This document shows, piece after piece, positions 27,510 through 36,911 of a DNA stretch of 64,000 nucleotides (position 1 is the stretch's first letter; every line of letters begins with the position of its first letter). A program made the position numbers and the translations under genes. The notes under the pieces are model-generated. The model saw nothing but the letters and a program-made list of their open reading frames with translations. It made no database searches and was not told the DNA's origin. The stretch lies in NCBI RefSeq assembly GCF_003569745.1, contig NZ_AP018498.1, positions 496,001 to 560,000 on the forward strand, given 5' to 3'. This stretch comes from Altererythrobacter sp. B11. Its GTDB lineage: Bacteria > Pseudomonadota > Alphaproteobacteria > Sphingomonadales > Sphingomonadaceae.

Positions 27510-28586
27510 TCAAAGGTTGTCAATGGCTTCTTCGTCACAAAGAATATCAAGCAACTTCTCCACCTTCTCTGCCCCCGATTGTCGAGACTTAGGCAATAGC
27601 TCCTCGGGTTCGCAGTCCGCACCCGGGGCGTCAGCATAGTGCCGCATGAAGGTGGACATGACATGCTTGACGCCGTCTGGCTGTATCTCCCGACAATCGC
27701 TGGCATAGTATCGCCCGCGCACAAAGGGTGAGGTTATAATCTCGTAGGACGGGAAGTAGTCGCAACCCTGGTTCCGCTGACAGATTTCCTCGGCGGCCAC
27801 ACGCAGCACTGCCTTCGAATAGGTGGTCGATGTGAAGACATGGCGGTTTACTGCCGTCGCATTGAGCGGAACGGGCGATACCGTGAGGATGACACGCACC
27901 TTCGGATTCCGTGTGCGAATGAACTCAACTGCCGCCTGCATGTCCGCAACAGTTTCCTCGACCGTGAAATTGTGAAAGGCGTGAATGGCAGGATCGAACT
28001 CACCGCCTGCAACGCCGGGCGCCAGTGGATAAACGGCGCCGTCGCGGCGATCCTGCCAGGATTCGGTCAGCCCAAGAGTGAAAACAAAGACGTCCATCCT
28101 TTCGAACGCTTCACGCACCGCTGCCAGATGCACCATACGGTCAAGAGCCAGTTCTTCGGCGGATTGAAAACCGCCCGGCTGAAGCTGCGGCCTGAAAGGA
28201 TCGACCACCCCGCCTTCCGGTCCCTCCCAAGCTTGGACAATCGGCTCAAACAAGCCGTAAGCGCGCTCGAGCAACTGCCGCAACTGGCGGGCTGTGTAGA
28301 GATTGCCGTATCTCGCCGAGAACAGCCCATAATTGAACGCTGCTCCGACTTTCGGATCAAAGGCGGGGTTGAGACTTTCGGTGACCAGAAAATTGAAGCC
28401 GCTGGCGGCTAGAAAGCGAGCGACATGCTGTGCGAAGCAACTGCCTGCCGTCACCACTTCGTCGCGCTGTGTGATCCGAAAACTGGGTGATACGACCGGG
28501 TCGAAGGCCTGCGGCCGCACAATCCCAGGCTCCTTACGCCAGAATTGATAATCCGGCCGGCCGCGATAAGGGTGGGCTCTAGGCAA
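27510..28586 (-). CDS. GSCFA-domain protein
   Basis: A 358-residue protein with the family signature TAGSCFAQHVAR (residues ~46-57), then FTLGLTESW and VSPVPLNAT, which correspond to SGNH-like blocks. GSCFA proteins are related to SGNH esterases and appear in polysaccharide loci. The start is TTG in TTGCCTAGAGCC, overlapping the stop of the upstream SGNH gene by eight bases, which makes the two a coupled pair. Confidence 0.88.
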   Translation of the reverse strand: MPRAHPYRGRPDYQFWRKEPGIVRPQAFDPVVSPSFRITQRDEVVTAGSCFAQHVARFLAASGFNFLVTESLNPAFDPKVGAAFNYGLFSARYGNLYTARQLRQLLERAYGLFEPIVQAWEGPEGGVVDPFRPQLQPGGFQSAEELALDRMVHLAAVREAFERMDVFVFTLGLTESWQDRRDGAVYPLAPGVAGGEFDPAIHAFHNFTVEETVADMQAAVEFIRTRNPKVRVILTVSPVPLNATAVNRHVFTSTTYSKAVLRVAAEEICQRNQGCDYFPSYEIITSPFVRGRYYASDCREIQPDGVKHVMSTFMRHYADAPGADCEPEELLPKSRQSGAEKVEKLLDILCDEEAIDNL

Positions 28587-29268
28587 ACTGGCTGCTCCTT
28601 ATCTGCTCGATCACGCTCTGGCCGTATCGAGCGTTTCCATGCGTAGGGTCTTTGTCCCAGAACTCCCTGCGCAGGTAACCTGCGTCGTCCGTCGCGTTTG
28701 ACGGTGCCGGCATGAAGGTGATCTCCTCTGCCCGGCAGTGTGCCTGCAACAGTTCCAGCTGCACGTTGTAGAGCTTAAGCCGCAAACGGGCCGGAGCAAT
28801 GCCCTTGTCGAGATGTGGCACAAACGCGCGCGGCAAGTTCACCGTTGCGTCCAGCTCCGCAAACGGGGGCGGCGGTGCGACACACGTAAAGGGACACTCA
28901 TACTGCGCCCTCACATCGGCCATACGGGCCAGCGATGAGCGCATGCGCGACGCGAGTGCCGCTCTCACCAATCCATGCGGTACCGGCGTGCGCTCTGGAG
29001 CGACAGCGTCGCCGGGGCTAAGCAGGAAATCGAATGGTTGCGGGGATTCAATTAGGCCGAGCAGATTATATTCGGTTCCACCAAGACAGCAAAAGACAGC
29101 CTCAGCCGGAAAGGCGCGGGCAAGATCTCCAGGAATTTCCTTGGCGTTGGCCCGCCCGTCCTTGATCCTCCTGACATCAACGGCAATGAGATCTTCTTCC
29201 CCGCTTCCTTTCGCCAACGCGCGGATCAACGAGTGGGCATGGCTGTCGCCGAAAAAAACTACATGCAT
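28579..29268 (-). CDS. SGNH-fold hydrolase-like protein
   Basis: A 229-residue protein starting MHVVFFGDSHAHSLIRAL. GDSH at residues 7-10 is the SGNH nucleophile block. CLGGTEYNLLG may be the Gly/Asn block, and DPTHGNARYG near the C-terminus supplies an Asp-x-x-His block. The frame is open upstream to 29571 but that part runs through the divergent sulfotransferase gene and is not used. Likely an O-acyl esterase or transferase acting on glycans, in line with the GSCFA gene directly downstream. Confidence 0.75.
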   Translation of the reverse strand: MHVVFFGDSHAHSLIRALAKGSGEEDLIAVDVRRIKDGRANAKEIPGDLARAFPAEAVFCCLGGTEYNLLGLIESPQPFDFLLSPGDAVAPERTPVPHGLVRAALASRMRSSLARMADVRAQYECPFTCVAPPPPFAELDATVNLPRAFVPHLDKGIAPARLRLKLYNVQLELLQAHCRAEEITFMPAPSNATDDAGYLRREFWDKDPTHGNARYGQSVIEQIRSSQFA

Positions 29269-29404
29269 CCCTGCGCTCGCAAGGCATTTACTCCGGTCGG
29301 GGCAGAGGCCCATAGCCTCCCGCGTTCCTTGCATGTTTAGCCAAACGCCGCCACAAGCGACAAGGTTCGAAACCAAATTTATCCCACCACGGTCAAGGCA
29401 GTTG

Positions 29405-32400
29405 ATGGCGCGGTCAGACGACGAGATTGAACGGGACAACGCACGGCCGCTACGCTCTTCCGACAGAACATGCCTGCTCGTTGTAGGAATGCATCGCAGC
29501 GGAACGTCGGCATTGGCGCGGGTTCTTGCCCTCTTGGGCGCCGATCTTCCGACCACCCTAATGCAAGGCACAGCAGCCCATCAGGCAAGCAACGCGACAG
29601 GACACTGGGAATCGGAGGCAGCAGCCCGTTTGGGCGATGCCATCCTGGATTCCGCCGGGACCGACTGGCGCAGTCCTGAATCCGTGGCGGCCGGCTGGTA
29701 CCACTCCGTGCGCTACAGGGAGATGCGGGAGCGGGCGGTTGACCTGCTTCAGGCGGAGTTCGGGGATTCGCCCCTGTTCGTGTTCAAGGATCCGCGTGTC
29801 AGCAAGCTCCTGCCCTTCTGGCTTGACGTACTGGACCGGTTCGGCGCGACCGCCAAGGTCGTCTCGATCCTGCGCAGCCCCCTTGAAGTGGCCGCGTCGC
29901 TGCAATCCCGCAATGGTTTCGACCTTCCCATAGGCCAACTCCTATGGCTGCGTTACGTTCTAGATGGAGAGGTTTCCAGTCGCGCGGTTCCGCGAAGTTT
30001 CGTCACCTACGACCAATTGCTCGACAATGCAGGCGATGTCGCTGGCCGTATCGGCGCTTCCCTCGATCTGATCTGGCCGAGAGCCTCCTTGAGGACTACC
30101 GCCGAAATCGCCGATTTTCTGTCGCGGGAGCATCGCCATCACTCCCGCGACCTAGCTCCCCCAACTGGCCTCCACCAAGGCCTGCTTCCGCTGTTGGCGG
30201 AAGTTTACATGATCCTAAGGCGCTGGGCAGTTGAGGGGGAGCGCCCCGCAGACCGCCCCGCGCTCGACAGGGGGAGAGAGGAGCTGGACCATGCTTTGGC
30301 GCTGCTCGGCGAACCGCTCCGTCTGGGGATTCACCACGGCTCGAAATCCCGGCGGCTTGAAAGAGAGCGTGAAGCGCAAAAGATCTCCGCCCATGAACAG
30401 CAACAGGCTCGAATTCGGGCCGAAGAACAGTTTGCACGCGCGCAAGCCGAGCTCGAGAAGCTCCAGTTCAAGACCGCCACACTCGAAGCTTCGCGCGCAG
30501 AAGCGGCCCGGCGGCAGCAGGAAAGCCAGGCAGCGCTGAGGCGCGCCGAAAAGCAGCTTCTTACTGTGGAAACCGCGCGCGCCGAGGCGCGCCTCGCAGC
30601 GGTCGAAAAGGAACTGAAGGCGCAGCGACATGCTGCAGCAATCGAGCGGAAACTGGCGAATCAGATCCGCATTGCGGCAGACAGGCAGAGAGCGATCGAG
30701 CACCTGAGGCATGATCGAGCACGCAAGGTAGCCGAACGTGATCAGCGGAACGCCGATCTGCGCAACCAGATCGCGGCGCTTCAGAACCAGGTTGCGCTTG
30801 TTCGCGCAGAATTAATAAAGCCCGCGCTCGCGAAGCGATTGACCTCGGGAATAAGCCGCCTGCTCCATTTGCCGAGGAGGTCAGCGACGGCAAGGAGGGC
30901 GAGCCAGCTCGACCTGTTGCGGAAATCCCCGCTATTCGACCCGCATTGGTATCTGGATAAGTATGAGGATGTCCGGCTGCAGGGCCTCGACGCCGCGGAG
31001 CATTATCTGGATCACGGCGGAAAGGAGGGGCGATCGCCAAGTCCTAACTTCGACGCCCGCTACTATCTGGACGTGAATGCCGACGTCAGGGAAGCCAGCA
31101 TAAACCCCCTCCTCCACTACATCGAACACGGGCAGTTGGAGGGACGCGACATCCGCGCCGTGGGAAAGGGAAGGGGGCGTAGGGGATTGCCCCCCATTGG
31201 CACGGCGCCGCTAGCGGGCACCTTCGCAGAGAAGTCCCTTGCGATGCAGCAAGCGGGTGGCGCTGTCAGCGAGCCCTCTGCTGCCGCCTTCACGCTCCCG
31301 CCGATAGAAGAAGCCGACCCCTCCGCTTGGCGGGCACGAGCGCTGTCCTTCTCCACTCTGTCCCGCTTCACCGATTCCGCAGCCGACGAGAACTTGAGCG
31401 CTGCGAATTACGATTTTCGTGGCAACGGGGATGCTGCTCATACGTGGCTTTCGGTACTTAGCGGATGCGCGCCTGCGGTCCCCCCACCGCCCGTGGCCGA
31501 AGCCTTGCGGCGGCGGCTATGCGACGGCGCGCTCCTGCTCACCGACGCGTGGTTTGAAACGCATGCCGAACTCCGCCTGCGCCTTGTGCTGGAACCCGGG
31601 GCGCAGCCGCTGATACTCCACGCCTTGCAGGATGATGGCAAAGGCGGTTTGCTCCCCTGCGGGCGTGTTGCGCTGAATTCAGGCGGGCAAGCAATCCTCG
31701 ATGCGCGCCTGCCATCGCCCTACCGGTCTCTTATCCTCGTCGCCACAGATGCTGCCGGCGACCCCATCGACAGCACACTTCTGCCGTTCCCATCGCTCTT
31801 TCGCGGGGGGGCGCATTTCGGCGAGCTCGGCCCTCTCCTCCCCGAGACCGGCTCAGCACAGGCAGCCGCTTGTAGGTTAAGCGGGGAGTTGCTTACCAAA
31901 AGACATGCGGTGATTTCGGGCAGTGCCTCGTTCGCGCTGTCGGCCATTGAAATCAACGTGGCCGGAGCGAATGGCACTGAGCCCGCTCTCGCGCCCGACT
32001 TGCTCGCGTGGCTAATACATGACCTCGGGGTAGTCGTTACGGCCGAGAGCAAGAGGCAAGACGACTCTGCGGCTGCGCTTTGTGCGGATGTGGCTGCGCT
32101 CGGCACCCCTACGATCCCCCGGGCTGAATCTGCGCACTTGAAAATGCCTGCAACAGGCATTCCGACGCTCGCCGCACTGTTCGCTCTCACCGGCCAACTC
32201 GCCGATGATATGTGCCGGTCGATCCACATGGACCAGGAAGGGGCCGCTGCCTACAGCCTCGCCTGCGGCGCTGCCGCTCCCTTGGATATGCCAGGGCAGG
32301 TTCCGGGCATCGAGGACAACGCCAGGACCATCGGCGGATGCGTTGATGGCGGTAACCCCGTCCCGCTGGCGATCCATTGGTGCGCTTCTGCCGCCACAGG

Positions 32401-33184
32401 GGTGCAGGCCTTTTTTCCGGTCGCCGCAGGAATTCCACTGGCGTCCGCACAGAGCCAACAGGGTGATCGCGGTTTATCGGTGCTGGTCGATTGCCCCGCC
32501 GATGGATCCGATCTTTTGCCGCTGCTCTTGTCCATCAGCCAGCTGCGAGCAGACTTCGAGGTGGACTGCCTGCTTATCACTGATCCGCGCTCCCCCGCCA
32601 TCACGTCGTTTCCGAGGGATTTGGGAGTGGACGTCCGCGTTGTGGAATCGGCGGAGACCAGTAGCCTCGGACGCCTAACCGCTGCTTCCGGAGCGAGCCG
32701 GTTCGAGCAGTTACTCCTCCTCGATCGCAGTATTATACTGCACGACCCTCGGGCGTGCCTTGCCATGCGCGACGCGTTGCGCCAGCCGGGGATTGGTGCG
32801 GTATCGTGTGCGCTGATTAGCGAAGCGGCTGGAGCTAAGGGCGTCGTTAGGGTGCACCGGACCGTGGGATGGATCGCAACGAGCGATGTCGACACGCGCG
32901 TTTCAGCGGAAAAGCCCGACCTCGCGATGCATGCGCTGCCCGCTCGTTTCCCGCTTGTCGCGCCGGACCTACGCTGCACGATGATCGACCTAGCCGTGCT
33001 GAAGGACATTGGCGACCGTGCCGATGGCGATCTGTCACTCGGACTGGCGCTTGCCGAGAAGCGGCTCGCCAGCATGTGCCTGAGCTTCGTGACTGCGACA
33101 TCGGAGCGGCCCAATGTCGAAGGAAGGAGAGCCGTGCCGATCGTTCCGGCGCGTGCACTCCACATCCGAAACCTGCTGCGATGA
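29405..33184 (+). CDS. Sulfotransferase / coiled-coil / GT-like multidomain protein
   Basis: A 1259-residue protein from ATG 29405 (MARSDDEIERDN). Residues 1-275 look like a P-loop sulfotransferase: GMHRSGTSALARV at 28-40 binds the 5'-phosphosulfate and LRSPLEVAASL at 156-166 the 3'-phosphate. Residues ~315-475 form a long Glu/Arg/Ala-rich coiled coil. Two copies of an FDxxxYLxxxxDV repeat follow at 511-523 and 549-561. The rest is of unknown fold, except a C-terminal stretch resembling GT2 (LSVLVDCPADGSDLLPLLL ... FEQLLLLDRSIILHDPRA). There the usual NND or DxD is replaced by LDRS, so it may be inactive. The frame open upstream of 29405 overlaps the divergent SGNH gene. The stop overlaps the next start as ATGA. 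Sulfation of the capsule is the simplest reading, but an inactive or protein-binding role is possible. Confidence 0.72.
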   Translation: MARSDDEIERDNARPLRSSDRTCLLVVGMHRSGTSALARVLALLGADLPTTLMQGTAAHQASNATGHWESEAAARLGDAILDSAGTDWRSPESVAAGWYHSVRYREMRERAVDLLQAEFGDSPLFVFKDPRVSKLLPFWLDVLDRFGATAKVVSILRSPLEVAASLQSRNGFDLPIGQLLWLRYVLDGEVSSRAVPRSFVTYDQLLDNAGDVAGRIGASLDLIWPRASLRTTAEIADFLSREHRHHSRDLAPPTGLHQGLLPLLAEVYMILRRWAVEGERPADRPALDRGREELDHALALLGEPLRLGIHHGSKSRRLEREREAQKISAHEQQQARIRAEEQFARAQAELEKLQFKTATLEASRAEAARRQQESQAALRRAEKQLLTVETARAEARLAAVEKELKAQRHAAAIERKLANQIRIAADRQRAIEHLRHDRARKVAERDQRNADLRNQIAALQNQVALVRAELIKPALAKRLTSGISRLLHLPRRSATARRASQLDLLRKSPLFDPHWYLDKYEDVRLQGLDAAEHYLDHGGKEGRSPSPNFDARYYLDVNADVREASINPLLHYIEHGQLEGRDIRAVGKGRGRRGLPPIGTAPLAGTFAEKSLAMQQAGGAVSEPSAAAFTLPPIEEADPSAWRARALSFSTLSRFTDSAADENLSAANYDFRGNGDAAHTWLSVLSGCAPAVPPPPVAEALRRRLCDGALLLTDAWFETHAELRLRLVLEPGAQPLILHALQDDGKGGLLPCGRVALNSGGQAILDARLPSPYRSLILVATDAAGDPIDSTLLPFPSLFRGGAHFGELGPLLPETGSAQAAACRLSGELLTKRHAVISGSASFALSAIEINVAGANGTEPALAPDLLAWLIHDLGVVVTAESKRQDDSAAALCADVAALGTPTIPRAESAHLKMPATGIPTLAALFALTGQLADDMCRSIHMDQEGAAAYSLACGAAAPLDMPGQVPGIEDNARTIGGCVDGGNPVPLAIHWCASAATGVQAFFPVAAGIPLASAQSQQGDRGLSVLVDCPADGSDLLPLLLSISQLRADFEVDCLLITDPRSPAITSFPRDLGVDVRVVESAETSSLGRLTAASGASRFEQLLLLDRSIILHDPRACLAMRDALRQPGIGAVSCALISEAAGAKGVVRVHRTVGWIATSDVDTRVSAEKPDLAMHALPARFPLVAPDLRCTMIDLAVLKDIGDRADGDLSLGLALAEKRLASMCLSFVTATSERPNVEGRRAVPIVPARALHIRNLLR

Positions 33185-34710
33185 CGCTAACCTTTCTAGT
33201 CCCCTCCCCGACCTACCTGACCTCCGCTGGAAACCGCATCCGCTACCAGCGCCTGCGCGAACCTCTCGCGCGGGCTGGTCAAACGCTCAATATAACGACC
33301 GTCGACAGGCTCGACGCCGGGATCAGACCCGAAAAGCAGGACATATTCCTGTTCAGCAAGGTTCAGGATGCGCGCGGTGTCGCACTTGCACAAGCGCTGC
33401 GATCACACGGGGCGCGGGTCGGGGTGGACCTGTTCGACGATTATTTCAGCCAGACAAATGACGCCCGTTTCGCACAGCAGCGCCTATGGCTCGGGGCAAT
33501 GGCGAGGACCGCCGATTTTTTTCTGTGCTCCACTCAGAGGATGAAACAGACGGTCCAGCCCTATTTCGGCGAAGTGCCCGGTCATGTCCTCAATGACCCC
33601 TTCGACCGATTCGATCTTGCACAACTCGGTCGCCGGCTTGTGTCCAAGCGTCAGGCGGCCTTGGCGTCACGGCGCATCGACGTTCTGTGGTTTGGTATGG
33701 GCGATAATCCCAATTTCCCGGTGGGCCTGCACGATCTCGCGCATTTCGGAAATTTGCTCAATGGCTTTCGGCAGAACGGTTTCGATGTCCGCCTGAAGGT
33801 GCTCACCAACGCCCGCGCACTGGATACACGGGGGCTGTCGCTGCTCCGCCGCCTGTCGGTGAGGGCCGAGATCGAAGAATGGACGCGGGCTCGAGAAACG
33901 GCGCTGCTCGAAGAAAGCCTGGTGTCCTTTTTGCCCGTCAATGCCCAGAGTTTCAGCATCGCCAAGTCACTCAACCGCGCGGTCACGGCCCTGACGGGCG
34001 GCACTCAGATACTGGCGGGGGGCTACCCCTTATACGCACCGCTCAACCCATTCCTGTATCGTGACGCGCAGTCCCTGTTGGAGGACCTGATAACGGATAC
34101 ACTAAAGGTTTCCGCCACAACGCTCGAGACCCTGGGTGCTGAACTCGATCGCCTTTCCAGTCCCACCGTGGAAGCGGCCGCGCTCGTGACATTTCTGGAT
34201 GCGATTCCTGCCCCCTCACCCGATACTGCACAAGCACCGCTTGCGATCCTGCACGGCGAACGCAGCACCGGCGCCATCCACAAGTTCGCCCGTAATCGCA
34301 ATTGGCTTTCTCTTGGCTCGCCCTTCACTCCGGTCGGCTTAGCCTATGACGCTCACTTAGCCCTGTTCGAGTCCGCGCGTTCGCCTTCGCTGCGGCTAAC
34401 CAAAAGCGCAGCCGAGATGGTCGTATCGCCCATGGCCGCCCAAATTCGGCGCCTCGCGGGAGCAGTCGAGGGTCTCACGCACGAAATCCGGTCTGACGCT
34501 TTTGACGAGAAGCTGTGTGCGCTTCTCGCGAGCGTTCCAGCCGCTACAGGTAGTGGAGCGCGCATGGCGCTTTATCCGCACGTCATTGAGGCAGCCCGCT
34601 CCCTCTATACGCGGCTCTTTGGCCCCCTGAATTTTTTCGATTCGGAGTTGAACCCCCTCCTCAACCAGGTGCGGGAGTTCGAAAACCGCGCAATCCGAGT
34701 GTCTTCCTGA
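33181..34710 (+). CDS. Probable GT-B-type glycosyltransferase
   Basis: A 509-residue protein starting MTLTFLVPSPTYLTSAGNRIR. The N-terminal half has the GT-B look: an alternating strand/helix pattern, FSKVQDARGVALAQAL, VGVDLFDDYFSQ, and ADFFLCSTQRMKQ with VLNDPFDRFD. These resemble GT4-like acceptor domains. The donor half includes RIDVLWFGMGDNPNF. No unequivocal EX7E motif was found. Start and end overlap the neighbours (ATGA and TGATG), so it belongs to one transcription unit with the sulfotransferase and the next gene. A longer in-frame opening upstream is out of phase with the real sulfotransferase gene and is discarded. Confidence 0.68.
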   Translation: MTLTFLVPSPTYLTSAGNRIRYQRLREPLARAGQTLNITTVDRLDAGIRPEKQDIFLFSKVQDARGVALAQALRSHGARVGVDLFDDYFSQTNDARFAQQRLWLGAMARTADFFLCSTQRMKQTVQPYFGEVPGHVLNDPFDRFDLAQLGRRLVSKRQAALASRRIDVLWFGMGDNPNFPVGLHDLAHFGNLLNGFRQNGFDVRLKVLTNARALDTRGLSLLRRLSVRAEIEEWTRARETALLEESLVSFLPVNAQSFSIAKSLNRAVTALTGGTQILAGGYPLYAPLNPFLYRDAQSLLEDLITDTLKVSATTLETLGAELDRLSSPTVEAAALVTFLDAIPAPSPDTAQAPLAILHGERSTGAIHKFARNRNWLSLGSPFTPVGLAYDAHLALFESARSPSLRLTKSAAEMVVSPMAAQIRRLAGAVEGLTHEIRSDAFDEKLCALLASVPAATGSGARMALYPHVIEAARSLYTRLFGPLNFFDSELNPLLNQVREFENRAIRVSS

Positions 34711-36911
34711 TGTCGCGAAACGCCCATGCCGTGCTGATCCTGGACCTTCTCCAGGACTTTAACATCTTGCGCCCCCTCGCCTGCCTCATCGCTGACGAAA
34801 CCGCGATGAGGGTGGTGATCCTTGTGTCCAAACGCTTCTTCGAGCGAGACACACAAGGTATCTGGGCAGGAGAGCTTGAAGAGCTTGCACGGGAAAAGGG
34901 CGCGCTCATCGTTCCGTTTCAGACGGATGTCGAATTACATGCAGTCTTGACCGACAAGTACGGCATCATCATCGCAGGCAGCGAGTCCAACCTCAATGCC
35001 CACGCCACGAGCCACCGCATCTTCCGTCTCGCGCCGCCGGGCTTCCTGAAGATCACGCTCCAGCACGGCTATGAGTGCGTAGGGTTTCTCCAAAACCGCG
35101 AGCAATCTTTAGCTTTTGGCGAGGATGTTCGTTTTGCCGCAGACATCCTGTGTGGGTGGATGGGCGCGGAGCACATGCGACATTTGCGTCCCACCGAAAG
35201 GGACAAGCTGCTGAAGACAGGCTCCACCGCGCGCCTGCGGGCGGGCCGCCAACCCCCTCGCCTCGCCGCTCCGGCAGTCGGCACCGGTCTCGTCTGCGAA
35301 AACCTTCACTCGGTGCGGATGAACATCGCCGGCGACTTCAAGGCCAGCTATATGGACACCTTCTTTGCCTTCGCAGAAGCGATGGCGAAGAAAGGGCGCC
35401 AAGTTGCCCTTCGCCCACATCCCGGTGGGCAATACGTCATCCGTAATTCGGTTAAGCTGCCTGGAAATGTCGTGCTCAACAACGAGCCGATGTATCGCGT
35501 AGACCTCTCCCAGTACGCCTATGGCATTTCCGCACCATCCTCTGTGCTCGTCGACATGGTGCTTGCCGGTATCCCGACAGCCGTTTGGCACGACGGTAGC
35601 GATCGGCTCGACACGAGCCATTATGACGGGCTCACACACATCAGCTCACTCGCCGAATGGCGCGAGTTCGCCGAGGCAGCCATTGCTGACCCGGCTCCTT
35701 TTCTAGCCCGACAGGCCGACTATATCGAACGCACTGGCATGATCGTCGATTGTGACGACGTCCGTCGGCGCTTTCTCGACCTGTGCTGGGCGGGGGGTGG
35801 CCAGCCCGCGCCCCGTCGCATTCTATTCGTGGCGAACTCAGAGATTCCTACCCTTCAGTTGGGCTTCTTCAAGCCGCTGCAACCTTTGATCGACAGTGGG
35901 GTGATCGAAGTCGAATTGGTGACTGAAAGTGAAATGAACCGCAGAAAGGGGAAGGGACAGTCCGATCCGCTTCAGGCGGAGAACTGGGTATACGATAGCA
36001 TCCAACGGCTACGGCCCGATGTCGTAGTTTTCTGCCGGTACAGTGGCCCATTTTGCGATGCTATGGTCGCTAAACTCCGTAGCCGCCATGTGCCTGTGCT
36101 CTATCACATCGACGACGATTTGCTGAATGTTCCGAAGGAAATCGGCGAAGTGAAGCATGCTGAACACAACAGGCCCGAGCGTCTGGCGGCTGTCACCTCG
36201 CTCTTGCGATCAGCCGATCTAGTCTATTGCTCCACCGAACCTCTGCGCGAGCGCTTTGGCGCGCTGGGCTTCAATACCGAAAACATGGCCGCCGGCACAA
36301 TCTACTGTTCGGCTGAAATCCTTGCCCCCGCAGTCGAGCGCCCCGTCCGAAAGGTCGGTTACATGGGCTTTGACCACGCCCATGATTTTGAACTCGTTCT
36401 GCCAGAGCTCGTCCAATTCCTGCGAGAACGCCCGGACATCCAGTTTGAGTTGTTTGGCTCAATTCCAAAACCCAGTGTGCTGGAGGAGTTCGGCGACAGG
36501 GTTACAGTGGTTCCGCCGGTCAGGCCTTATTCGGCGTTTCTCGACGCCTTCGTAACACGAGAATGGGATATTGGGATCTGTCCGCTCGCCCGCACGCCTT
36601 TCAACGAGGTGAAGGCGAACACCAAGTGGGTCGAATACTCCTCTGCCGGAGCGGCAGTTATTGCAACGTCAGGAATGGCCTATGACGAGTGCTGCGCGGA
36701 TGATTGCGGCATCCTAATAGACGGCACGAGCGGATGGCGCGCCGCCTTGCACGCGCTCTGCGACGATCCCAGCCTGCGCTATCGCATGGTGGCGAACGCT
36801 CAAGCGAAAATCATTCGCGATTATTCGGTGGAGCGGTTACGCGATCAAGTCCTTACGATGATTGATGAGGCCCTTCGCCGGGCCAGCCACCATCCGGAGA
36901 AAGCATCTTGA
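34710..36911 (+). CDS. Double-domain capsule glycosyltransferase (TagF/Kps-like + GT4-like)
   Basis: A 733-residue fusion. The N-terminal part (1 to ~350) resembles the CDP-glycerol glycerophosphotransferase/capsule-synthesis GT-B group: FLKITLQHGYECVG, LRPHPGGQY and SAPSSVLVDMVLAGIPTAVW are its recognisable blocks. The C-terminal part (~365-725) is a second GT-B-like unit beginning RRILFVANSEIPTLQLGFF. It has YHIDDDLLNVP and a GT4-like donor region (NEVKANTKWVEYSSAGAAVIAT). The ATG overlaps the upstream stop and the end overlaps the epimerase TTG. Polymerisation or chain priming of the capsule is plausible; the exact donor is unknown. Confidence 0.7.
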   Translation: MSRNAHAVLILDLLQDFNILRPLACLIADETAMRVVILVSKRFFERDTQGIWAGELEELAREKGALIVPFQTDVELHAVLTDKYGIIIAGSESNLNAHATSHRIFRLAPPGFLKITLQHGYECVGFLQNREQSLAFGEDVRFAADILCGWMGAEHMRHLRPTERDKLLKTGSTARLRAGRQPPRLAAPAVGTGLVCENLHSVRMNIAGDFKASYMDTFFAFAEAMAKKGRQVALRPHPGGQYVIRNSVKLPGNVVLNNEPMYRVDLSQYAYGISAPSSVLVDMVLAGIPTAVWHDGSDRLDTSHYDGLTHISSLAEWREFAEAAIADPAPFLARQADYIERTGMIVDCDDVRRRFLDLCWAGGGQPAPRRILFVANSEIPTLQLGFFKPLQPLIDSGVIEVELVTESEMNRRKGKGQSDPLQAENWVYDSIQRLRPDVVVFCRYSGPFCDAMVAKLRSRHVPVLYHIDDDLLNVPKEIGEVKHAEHNRPERLAAVTSLLRSADLVYCSTEPLRERFGALGFNTENMAAGTIYCSAEILAPAVERPVRKVGYMGFDHAHDFELVLPELVQFLRERPDIQFELFGSIPKPSVLEEFGDRVTVVPPVRPYSAFLDAFVTREWDIGICPLARTPFNEVKANTKWVEYSSAGAAVIATSGMAYDECCADDCGILIDGTSGWRAALHALCDDPSLRYRMVANAQAKIIRDYSVERLRDQVLTMIDEALRRASHHPEKAS

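Noticed and set aside
28799-29404. N-terminal extension of the sulfotransferase frame
   Set aside because: This part lies opposite the SGNH gene, which has clear motifs; the extension has none, and the P-loop sits a normal distance from ATG 29405.
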